Shown here piece after piece: positions 38,481-50,178 of a DNA stretch of 64,000 nt. The DNA comes from Karalla daura. Lineage: Eukaryota; Chordata; Actinopteri; Chaetodontiformes; Leiognathidae. The stretch is from NCBI GenBank assembly GCA_029224185.1, contig CM055188.1:28957414-29021413 (forward strand). The letters run 5' to 3'. A program made the position numbers and the translations under genes. A model generated the notes under the pieces. The model made no database searches. It had not been told where the DNA came from and saw nothing but the letters and a program-made list of their open reading frames with translations. The stretch's first letter is position 1; each line of letters starts with the position of its first letter.

Positions 38481-39749
38481 CTTTAAAGGAGACCTAAAGT
38501 GGTTGAATGGAGTTTACTTCTCCGGTGAGAAGACTGATGCCATGGAACCAAAGACTGTGTATGAAAGATGGATGTTGTTTTCTGTTATGAAAAATGAAGC
38601 CAACATAGAGGTGAATTGACTTGCAAAACCACCGTGATCCACTAGGGCTGGCTCCAAAAAACATCAAATTCAACCATGAAACACTCAGTACATTCAATAC
38701 ATTTTCTTCACATCTCACACTGGAATCAACAGAGTGTGATCTGCTAGTCAATTTAAGAATAGTTCCATGATTATATAGATATCAGAGCTTAAAAGAATGA
38801 ATGAATATGGACACGTCCATTTGGTTGACAGGCGACACACAGGCGAGAGAGTCAGTATGGATTTATGGATGGAAATGGGTGTGTAGAGGATGACGAGGCT
38901 GAAAAGTTATATCTGTAAGCTATGTCTATAGCAAAGTTACCAGGACAATGTCTCTCTCCTCGTACAAAACATCACTGTAGCATGGTCAGACTGTAAAACA
39001 CCAGAAATGTTCTGTAATCTAAAGACAGACCTGGGATACCTGTAACAGCAAAGATGGCGTGCATCACCACCTTTCACTAAGGCTGGTACACATTCACAGA
39101 TTGTGCACATACATTGAGGGGTGCTCCTTGTGGAAAAAGAGCGCTTTAAACACAATTCTGCGGTAAAGGCAATGCTTTTTTTTTGTTTTTGATTCATATC
39201 TAATTTCACTGGTTTGGCTTTGGCCATGTTGCCAATAATTTAGAAAGGTGTCTGGTCTTCTTGGGCTTTTAATTTTTGTATTTTTGTATCTTGTTACCAA
39301 GATGGCTGCCAAGTGGCATGGCTTGCCTATAAGGAGTCGGGTAACACCCGGCTCTGCTACCACTTCACCATATGCATTCATTCATTCATTTGGTCGCATT
39401 CAGCCATTGCTGTAGCTGTTCTTTATTGTTACATGTTGGTTGTTTTGTAGATAGTATGCCATTCATGCTGCTGTTTAGTTTTTATATTTGACTGAACTAC
39501 CTCTTAATGCATGTTTAGGGCTGTGGGGAAAACACACAGGGAATACATGCAAACTCCATATACAAATTTCTTGGTTTCATGGGATTAGGAAAACTAATGA
39601 AAGAACACACATTTAGTGGTTTTATATCTGTTTTTGAGGATTCCGGTTTTGTGTAATTTTGTTTGTTTTGTGTGGTGTCATTGTACCTCCTTTGGATTAT
39701 CATCATAATATCTCCTCTCCTTCCTACCCACCCCCCCATTCATCTTACC

Positions 39750-39823
39750 ATCTATCCATCCATCCATCCATCCATCCATCCATCCATCCATCCATCCATC
39801 CATCCATCCATCCATCCATCTGA
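39750..39823. repeat. (CATC)n array
   Basis: About 18 CATC units followed by GAGGCAGAGAATACACCTGG. That piece resembles the dispersed repeat at 32.6 kb, so the array probably grew from the repeat's own (ATCC)n end. Confidence 0.9.
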
Positions 39824-40639
39824 GGCAGAGAATACACCTGGAGAATACACCTTAATGCAAGATTTTGTACTGTGGAAAGAAACTGGAGTACCTGGAGTAA
39901 ACTTACTTAGTTTTTTTATACTTTATATTGTGTTTTATAAACTATATATATTATAAACTATTAACATTAAAACTAAAACTATTTTAGAGGTGTTAAGGTG
40001 GTATGGTTTATGTAACATGTGATGATGTTTTTGGACCTGCTGTTTTTGGACGATTGTCACTTGTCACTCTTAAAAGCAACTGAAGAAATACATTTTTATC
40101 CTGCATAAATAGTGAATGTTAAGATAGGTGCCTTATTTTAGGCCTCTCTTTTATGTTTACTTGTGTTGAGGCTGAGAGAAGGTTTATGTGTGTGTGTGGG
40201 GTAGTTTTACTTGTCTTTTGTTATGTCAGGCAGCTTTAATCAATTGTGCTACACTCACGTTTGATTGATTGATTGATTGATTAAAGAGGGAGTTCAGATA
40301 GCAGGGGACGTTGGAGGCAGTCACTGTTTATTTCTGGCAGCAGTGAGGCAGAAGAGACACTTTCAATATGCAAAATGACTTGAAACCCTACACAAATTAA
40401 ATGTGTCAGTACAGGATCATGAACAAGTTTTACTTACAAAGAAAACCTAAAAGGAGGATAACCTCCTAAAACAAACAAAAATTACCATAATATATTTCAG
40501 CTGCTTGCAAATTTCATGTCAAATGTAAGTTGCTTTGGATAAAAGTGACTGTCAAATGAGTAGTTATCATTTCTATTTATGATGAAGAAATGTAGTCTTT
40601 CTACTATTTTCATCGTGCATTAGATGCTATGTATTGTTT

Positions 40640-40755
40640 TTAATCTCTTCCCTGATGCACTTCTTCAACTGTTCATTTGTTATGCGATAATGAAAATTTC
40701 CTCACTGCGGGACAAATAAAGATTTATCTTAACTTATCTTATCTTAACTTATCCT
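40640..40755 (+). mobile_element. LINE-type 3' tail
   Basis: GAAAATTTCCTCACTGCGGG, ACAAATAAAGATTTATCTTA and then repeated (A)CTTATCTTA units. This resembles the 3' ends of abundant teleost non-LTR elements (AATTTCCCCAxTGxGGGAC, AATAAAG, short tandem tail). Only the last 100 bp or so is recognisable. Confidence 0.55.
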
Positions 40756-43700
40756 AATTCATGTCTTCGTACCAGGAACCAGATGAGCAAGCTTCTTAAA
40801 CCCCCTCTGCTCAACAATGAATAGGCATTAATAAATGAGTACAGCTCATAATAAAAATATGAGCAATCAATAAATAATGCAGTGAAAGGGGGGAAAGGAC
40901 ACTTTGAGCTTGAAGAATTGCGTTTGTGTGTGAAATATCAGACAAATCAGATCAATCAATATCATTAAGTACAATTACAAATTTACTTTACTAAAGTACT
41001 CATTTAACTTACTTTATTCATTCCTAAAGCCAGGAATTTTCCTTTGTCTACACTTTGTCTGCTCTGTATCTATCTATCAATCTATTTAGACGTCTATCTA
41101 CCTATAGTTTTATCTGTCTACACCAATAAATCTAAAGAACGACTTTCCCTCTACTTACTGTCCTTACAACACTGTTTTCCATACAAATGCATCTCCTGGG
41201 ACAGCAATCTCTATTACACGACATGCACATACACGGCTTATACATGCATGACAGAACTGTGAGACCTGAGATTTATACTGGGGTGGTCTTCTCTTTATCT
41301 GACACTGGACACGTAATGTGCCCAGTCACCCAGGGGCGACCATAAATCACGCAGCAGCCACCAACAAAATATTCTTTAATACCGCTGAGATAGAGGAGGA
41401 AGACATCAGCAAGAGGCCATTTTTCATCCAGATGAGCCTATGGATTTATTTCGCCCCTGATGTCTGCCTCCTTGGTCGTCTTTATCAGTTTTGTTTACTC
41501 GTTTTTCCTCTTGATGTTTCACTTCATGTAGAGCCTCAACACAAAGTGACCACATACGTGTTTATCCATTCTTTTAATGATAAATACTAACTGTCCGACC
41601 TCTACGTTTTAATCCGAGTCCTCACTTCTCTTTGTGAAGCTGTGATTTATTTTTATTTTTTCCTAACTAGAAGCTACAATGAGGTTTCAGCATCCACTCA
41701 AGGCCTGATCTGACTCTTCTATCTCTACAGCAGCTTCTCACTCTGTGACGCTTTTGACGCACCCTCTTCGAGCTCACTACTGGGAGCGGTTGCTGTGGCA
41801 ACCTCTGGATCATATGATAGACTTTGTCTCATAGCAGCACTCTCCTTCATGCCTTCCTGCCTCGATAACTTGGCTCTTTCTTTTCTTTCTTATCTGTCGG
41901 AGTGCAACAAAATTCCTCCCAAACATGCAAATATGTTTGTGACCTGCTGGTTTTTGTGTAGATGACAGATGGAGATGAATATTTATCTCATAAAAAAAAT
42001 CGTGTTTTATCACCTCCTCCCACTATGTTGACACTCTATGCTCCGTCATTTTGAACACGCTTTTAAGAAATGGATAGAAGATGACCATCTGCGAGGATTT
42101 CTCACCGTTTTTTTCCCCCTCACGTACACTTGTGTCACTTTCTCTCCTGGGAGAGAACTTGACAAGAAATAAGGACAAGATGCCAGTGACAGCACTGTGG
42201 CTCAGACTAGTTGAACTTGATGTTAAACCTAGTTCAAGACCATATAGTGAAAATCAGTAGTTTATCCCCATTTTTGAAGATTACAGTTTTTTTTAGAATT
42301 ACTTTCTATGGGTCAACAAGAATGCACTGCTTTCTGAGGGTGCACAACTTTGCCTTATCGTCAATGAAAAAACATTTCCAAATACATTCTGTAGACCCAG
42401 TCAGAGCCTGAAGATTGACACTTTCCCTTCCATCCGTCCATCCTTCCATCCATTCATCCATCCATCCATCAACCTACCTTGTACTTAGTGGTGTTCTGGG
42501 GTCTAATGGAAATCTATTTATCTAATGGACAAAGGCAGGAAATGCCCTCTGACAAAGTTTAAATGTTCAGTGCACGTTTTCATTTTTGTTCTTCTCTCAT
42601 TTGTTTTGTATCTTTCAAAATGTAAAGCAACAGTCACTTTTTGTATACTGTGGACTTTTTGCATTTTGTTTGGGAAAGAAAGGTTTTTGCTCCTGGAATC
42701 ATGGGATCTGAAATCTACCTCTCAACTTTGACTCAACCACTCGATATGAAGCACTAATTAAGACTCCAGAGTCTAAGTTGTTTGTGTAAAAATGTTTTAT
42801 ATAATAAGTTTTAATTTGCATATTATCTGATTCTTGTATTCCAACTGCCCTGCTTCAGTTTTGACCAGGTCTTTGATGTGAATGGAACCAACTTGGCTGA
42901 AATTAGGCTTGTAAAGGGGTGGAATGGGAAGGTTTATCCCAGCTCTCTGATGTTAACATAGAAGCTGGACCAGACCAAGATGTATTTCCTGCTTTTGCTC
43001 CATTTAAGCTGGCAATCGGCTCGAGCAGAAGCCTAAATAAAACCAAACGTTACTATTAGTTTCTGCATAAATCTGGAGCCCTTTTAGGCTTATGCCTGCT
43101 CCTCGCATCAATAATCACATGACTTTTGTTCCTTGCTGAACCACAACTTCCTGAACTAAGAGGTAACTTCAGTGATGCAGCTATAGAAAGCCTTCATATC
43201 CAGCCTTTTATGTTTTAGGCAGAACCAGGGGAGGATTTCTTACCTGATCAAAGGAAATAATGTTGGAGTCGGGAGCTGTATGGTTTATGTCACGCTGCTA
43301 TTTCATGTCACATTCTGTCTCTTGACTTAACACATACCTTGTAATCCTGGCAGAATAGTTTAATAGCCCTTTCTTTATTTTCAGTGGCCTTATTTTAATC
43401 CTTTAAGCCTTCCCTTTATAATGTGTCCACATGTATTATGACTGCCAAGGTAAAAGTATTGTGCCATTCTAGGTCCACTTTAGATGGAATAAAATAATAT
43501 AAGTGCTGAAGTTTGTCAGTCAGCATCTAAGTAACACCCTCCGTAACCAGAAAGTGGGTGTAAAGTAATGCTTATAGAAAAAAACATAGCTGCTAATATG
43601 CTGCAGGGTCCCTGCTAAGTGGACATCAGTGGTGCGCTCCCACAAAGCTTGGAGGATTTATGAAGCCTGCATCAGCAGCCTCGCAGGCCCGCGGGACCAT

Positions 43701-44274
43701 GGGCACAGCAGCGCTGCTGCCCTCTCTGGTTAGCAAATGACCGATCAGTCCCATCTGGGTCGGAGGAGCTGCAGCTTTTGTTCTGCATTTACTTAGCCTG
43801 TGTGTCCCTGCCCACACTTGCATTTACTGTGCATGTTTGTGTTCTTACTGAATGCAGAGCTGGCGTTTCGTAGACTGTCGGATGCACATAGCTTCATGAG
43901 GCTCCGTGAAGTTGAACCGATGTTGAATCATATCTTTTTTTTCTAGATTGTTGTCAGTTTTCTAAGAGTGTTTAATTAGACAGTATTCTAACAAACCAGA
44001 TGATGGAGCTAGCTGAAAAGAGGACCATGACTACACAATTGTTCTGAAGGACAATCATTCTAGATTTTCATATAACTCAACATTCTAGTATATATCAAAT
44101 CTTTACATGTTTCATTAGATCTGTGCATCATATTAGATCGAGCAATTTGACTTAATTCAAATAGGATTTTTCACACAAGATGTGGCACAAAGTGCTTTAC
44201 ACTACATAATAAGACAATGAAATCTCAGAATTCTACAATGGTATTTGAAAATGCTGTCTTGTCTTTTTACTGTT

Positions 44275-44410
44275 TTTCTACTATTTTTGTGAATGTGTAC
44301 ATCATTCATTGTTTCCAATGTCTTTGTTGATGCATTTGTGTTACCTTTGCTACTGCAAAAAGCCAAACCATTTTTCCACTGTGGGACAAATAAATACTTA
44401 ACACATCTAA
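44275..44410 (+). mobile_element. LINE-type 3' tail, second copy
   Basis: CATTTTTCCACTGTGGGACA followed by AATAAATACTTAACAC, parallel to the copy at 40.6 kb. It is preceded by about 80 bp of similar character and is truncated. Confidence 0.5.
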
Positions 44411-46530
44411 TCAGCAAAGCATTATGGCATTTATATGCATTTATTTGCTCTGTAACAGTTTCATCGCTGGCATCTTCTCCCTTTTCTTTTTTTACCTCCC
44501 TGTCAGACTCTCTGTCAGCCTCCTCCCTCCTCCTGATGAAGACTCTCTTGCATCTTTACTTTTCTATGATTGTGGTTGTATCTTGTGGTCTCTGACGTCA
44601 GCACATCTCCACCCCTCTTCGCTGTTCACCTTCAGCCCCCTCCAACTTCACAGCGTCTCCTCCCTTTGCAGCACCTCTTCCTCTCTTCCTTTTGTGCCCC
44701 CACACTCCCACATCCACTCACGTGCACTCCTGCATTCTGCATCTGCACCACCACATCCGCCCAGTACTTTTCCTTCACTCCAGTCTCATTTATATTCCTC
44801 CCTCCCTTCCCTCGCCTCCACCTCACCCTCCCTCCTGATTCTCCCCTTGTGTTTTGCGCTGTCTGGGTCACTCTCAGCGCCTAAAAAAAGCCTCAGCCCA
44901 CTCTAGGCTCTGTGGTATCACTTATCTGGTCCATTATTCTCACTTCGACCATTTGAACAAACATAATTATGTTTGACGTTATTCCTGAAGGTGAATGAGA
45001 GCTCTCTGACTGACATAAATGGATGAGTTAAAACAGCTTACGTTGACATTAACCCAAAAGTGAATTTTCTCTTGGTCATCTATAGACGGATGATCCAGCA
45101 ACTCATTTTTGTGAAGATTTGTAATACATTAGTTAGAGATAGTGAAGGCTTAGGTTTACCAGAAAGGCTTGGTGTCAATAGGATTTTAATGGCATCTCAG
45201 AAAACCCCACTGAGAACTTTTCATGTGTTGTTTGTCTTTTCTGATTCAGTTTTTATCTCATGCCTCAAATGCCAAAACATAAAGCAAAAAAAAAACTCCT
45301 CTATTGCTTTCACTGTAGCACCTCCTGCTCTCCCAGAGTGCATCAGTGCATGGGGATGTGCTGCTGTTGTGCAGGTGTTCAGACAGTGGAGAAAGTGGGT
45401 CATGTCAGGCTCAAACAGACACTGCAGCACTCCATCACACTGCAACTCCACAAGAGCTGTAATCACAGACTGTTGCTGTCATCCAGTCGGCATCAACACA
45501 CAAAGGATGATGGGAAACCGACTGGTTTCGGTGAGACAGGTGAGGCTCTGGCAGCCGGTTGGTTGATCTGTTTTGGAAGAGAGCCAGAGTGCAGCAGGTC
45601 AGGTCATGCAGTTCATCTCAATGCGTCACACTAAAATAGAAACTCATTAAAAGCTGTTTTTCCTCTCACTAATCCTTTTTTTCAGAGTCTCCCTTTGACA
45701 GTTCATTAATAAAAAGAACCGTTGTTGATGCTTATGAGCAGATGAAACCAAACCTCCCTCAGCTCTCCTGGGGTCTCGTGTGTCACTGGTGAACTTGAGA
45801 CGTGTGCAGTTTCGATTATTTTATTTTTAGATATAGATCCAACTTTAAGACAATAAAATTCAGTTAACATCCAGCTATAAGTGCTAAAGAGTAGTGGATA
45901 AAGATAAGATAAGATAAGAAGTGGTTATATGGTAAGTTACTGTATATGCAGTGATGAGATTGCTGTGTGTGTTCAAAATGTACAATACAGTTTATATTAT
46001 AGTTTCTAAACTCATTGTTTAAACAGTGTTTGTTTGTGTTGGTTACTCATATAGAAGACCTGTAATACCTTTCTGTAAGTTTGCCACATTTCACATGTGA
46101 CCATGTTTATGTTTCTGTAACTGGTGGATAAAAGCTTTGGATGCTCCGCTTGAGGAGCACAAAACACCTGACCTGGATATTGGAAAGAGATTTAAAACCC
46201 CCGCCCCTCCACTATCTTTACAGAGACACACTTTTTAAACACATTTTAATACTGGGGGCAGATTGCCTTGCTGGCCCTGTGTAGGATCATGTGACGGCCT
46301 ATAGAGTAACTCCAACAGATGGCCTCTCAAAGAGGGGCCGCTCCAGCTCGCAGGGTCGAGGGCATCACTCGTCCCCATTTTTTTTTTTGGTCAACATAAT
46401 CCCTTTAAAATTCCCCTGCAACAAAGAACAGTGCTTTTATTTTATTTCAAGTGTTGTTGGTACAACAAATAATCGGGTCGGAGCCAGTCAGGCAAAAAGG
46501 GAAATGGATCAAATGTTACTGAGTTACTGA

Positions 46531-47090
<560 letters not shown>

Positions 47091-47849
47091 ATCCATCCAC
47101 CATGTGTCCCACACTGCCCTGAGAGTTCACATCTATTGTAGTTCTGTAATTAATTAAATTGATGATTCACGAAAAAAAAAAGAATGACACAAGTGTGAAT
47201 CTATGTGAATAAGTCCCTCAAAAATTTCATATAATTTTGTGAATCTATACCATGGCTATGCATATAAGATAATTATGAAAACAAATGCAGATGGACACTC
47301 CCACGGTGCTTATGGATGGACTGAGAGTGATGAATTTCTGAACTGTCGGATTGTGACACAGACTAAAAACTGGACAACCAACTGTCCCCCTGCTGTCAAA
47401 CAGGCTGTAATCCTACGCGTGGGAGCGCCCTACATACATGCATCGGCAGTATGCTGCTGTGTGTCATCGATAATCATCAGAATGGTGTCCAGACGTCCAC
47501 AGAAACCCTGTTGATTAGACAGATCGGCTTGGTTCAGGCTGCAGGATAGCAGCAGCTACGATATGTGTGGGATTCAAACCAGGAATGATACAGGATTTAG
47601 CCAGGATTTGGTACTGATATATCCAGCGTTGTTGTTTGGGTAAATGTGAGTATGAAATGTGCTAGTGCTGTATTTGATTGCTGACTTGTGCCTGTATCAA
47701 ATTCTGAAACCAATAAAATGTTTAACAAATGAACTTTACAGCCTGCATGATCAGAAGTGATGCTAACAGTTATGGTTTATGATAATTTACTTTTTGAAGA
47801 ATAATGACTAACTGCATTTCCATCATATTTTCTCCCCCCATTCTGCACA

Positions 47850-48010
47850 AAACATCATGACGGGCGGTTCGATCCTAACCTCCTGCTGTCTACATGTTAA
47901 AGAATCCCTGGGCAACATGCTAAACCCAAAACTATCCCTGTGTATGGGTGTGTGGGTGGTTAAATAAAGGTCAGAGGACTTGCAAAGCACTGTAGAAGGA
48001 CCAGTTCATC
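47850..48010 (+). mobile_element. Degenerate tRNA-derived SINE
   Basis: A Pol III B-box-like GGTTCGATCCT lies at about 47867. It is followed by CTCCTGCTGTCTACATGTTA, CCCTGGGCAACATGCTAAAC, a TGTGTATGGGTGTGTGGGTG run and CTTGCAAAGCACTGTAGAAG. This is the order of teleost tRNA-SINEs (B box, CCTTGGGCAAGACACTGAAC-like core, AAAGCGCTTTGAG-like end). The A-box half is not clear. Confidence 0.65.
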
Positions 48011-48163
48011 AACCACTTACTAAGGAGGAGGCAGGCTAGCTGAGGTCCATAAGTGTGGTGTCTACATTTACTCTGATAATGAATATTCAAAGTACAAACT
48101 TCATAATCAGCCTACAGTTTGCTCTCTTCCTGTTTCACAGCTGCACGTGTCCAGAGGGTCTTG

Positions 48164-48178
48164 TCTGCCCTCTAGTGT
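48164..48178 (-). promoter_or_regulatory. CTCF-like site
   Basis: The reverse complement ACACTAGAGGGCAGA matches the CTCF core CCASYAGRKGGCRSY at 13 of 15 positions. This is a sequence match only. Confidence 0.35.
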
Positions 48179-49179
48179 CCTGTTCAGTTTCCAACAGGCT
48201 TGTAGGAGGAAACACACTATATGGTCATTTTAAACTCGGTATGAACAGTCATTGTCAGTGTCAAATTATGAATTGTTGCCTCAAAGATTTGTACGACATT
48301 GAATATTTATCCATAATGGAGTCACTATGCACTCGGTGTTGAATTTACCATGTTTTGTTTTTCCTGTTATACTGCAAAAAGCTATGCAAAAAAACAACAG
48401 AAATAATGCAAATACAATCTTGAGTTAATACCTGTAAACTCTTTCTAACTTTGTGACAATGTAGAAACTTAACTACTAAATACTTTGATAATTTCTTTTC
48501 TTTTTTTTTTTTCACTCTGAGTTAGTACAACTGACTATATGGTTTTCAGGTAATGTCCAAGTTCACCCTGTCTTGCTGTGTTAACTATTGTGATTGCCTT
48601 ATACACAGTTCTTGTTACCTTAATGTTGTTTTCAATACAAAGACTATAATGCAGATTGTATCTGCCTCATACTGGAGACTCATCTGCACACTGCAGATGA
48701 GGCTCCACCAGTTTCATTCATCTGTTTAACCTTTTTTCATCTTCTCTCAAAAAATATGATGATCTAAACAGATCAAAAAGTCTGCATTGAGGTATCTTAC
48801 TCTGTTTATCTCATATTGCCAAAAAATATAGAAAAAGAAAAGACTTGACCCCAGGTGTTTGTTCTTAGGAACAAGTTGAACAACTTAATGGCCACGGGCA
48901 AAAAATACCTTCTGTTTATTGCTGAATGTACTCTTGTACTCTTTTGACACTTTCACCATGGAGTCGATGTGAGACATTGCCAAAGAAAACCATTTACTCA
49001 TATCTGACACTACCTCCAGAGAGTTCAGCCCTATACTACATCATACTCTCAAGATAAACCAAGCTGTTTTTGTGCATTTCATTTATTTATCATCAACATT
49101 AATGCTGTAGTTTGGCATGAATTTTAAATGAGCAAAGGCTGTCAGACAAATATAATGGATTACTTAACTTGCATTTAAG

Positions 49180-49340
49180 AATTGTTGACAGATAGATAAA
49201 CAGATAGATAGATATATTGATAGATAGATTGACAGATGATTTGATCAAAATAAACTTTATTGATCCAGCGGGAGGTTTCTTTAGGGAAATCCAAGGTCCA
49301 ACACACAACACGAGAAAGTTCAAAAGGACAAACTTGTAGG
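49180..49340 (-). mobile_element. LINE/SINE-type 3' end in reverse orientation with (GATA)n tail
   Basis: Reading the minus strand: GGATTTCCC, an interrupted stretch, CGCTGGATCAATAAAGTTTA and then TCTATC units. This is the usual fish retroelement ending (GATCAATAAAGT plus ATCT tail). Confidence 0.5.
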
Positions 49341-49970
49341 CAATCAATGTGCAAAGATAGCAGCAGCTGTACAGATATAGTCAGTGAGCAGAATTGCACA
49401 AGAAATCCATGAATGAGGAAGCTGCACTATTAATACAGCTTGACATGAAATACATGTATAAATGCAGCACTAGTGCTACTTCTTTACCTCCCCGCCACCC
49501 ATTGAGGAATTGTCACAATTTCATGGCACAGCGGTTGAAGGACTTTTACCAAGGATGTAGTAAAGTAGAAAAATCATGTGGTTTATGAACACATGGAACA
49601 GTATGTCCTTCTATGTCAATCGCTACAACTCAATCTGTGACCTTAATGTTGCTTCAAGGACACTATGTACTCTTCCTGTACAAATAATGAACTAAATAAA
49701 ATAATGTGTCAATTAAACTGTTGGAATACACCTGCAATGTGTTAGGCTGAATCAGCTCCACTGTGTCACTTCATTTAAAACGAAGATGCAACGACTTTAA
49801 AAACTCAAACATGTGAGTGATTCAGCTCTTCCTGCTTCTACTCAGTCTCGCTACCTTTAAGTCATTTTTTTAGATCAGCCCCTAGGACTGTACTCTGACC
49901 CCCACAGCACAGCCGCACCCATGTTTGTAATAGGCGAACAAACTTCTGGTTTGCGTTATTGACAGACCGC

Positions 49971-50100
49971 TCAGCCAATCAGAGAGCCTCTTCAGAGCAC
50001 GTGGGGCGGCACTTCCTCGTAAATGGGCTTTACTACAGCGCATCATGGCCGCTGAGTCGCTCGCCTGAGAATGTGGGCTAAAAAACGCGACTAAAAGTTG
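49971..50100 (+). promoter_or_regulatory. RBM15 promoter and leader: CCAAT box and two uORFs
   Basis: A CCAAT box (CAGCCAATCAGAG) at 49975-49979 fits NF-Y. The ATCATGGCCGC at 50042-50052 resembles a YY1 site, and no TATA box is seen. If transcription starts near 50.0 kb, the leader carries two tiny upstream ORFs, 50045-50068 (MAAESLA) and 50071-50094 (MWAKKRD), before the main ATG at 50179. Confidence 0.5.
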
Positions 50101-50178
50101 CGACAGGCACGGAAATCACGCAGTGACAGACGGCGGGTGTGTATCCAGACAGGTTAGCGTCCGTACCGGCTGCTGAAA

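Noticed and set aside
44593..44600. Another TGACGTCA palindrome
   Set aside because: It stands alone in AT-rich spacer without CpG enrichment or a gene start, and is expected occasionally by chance.
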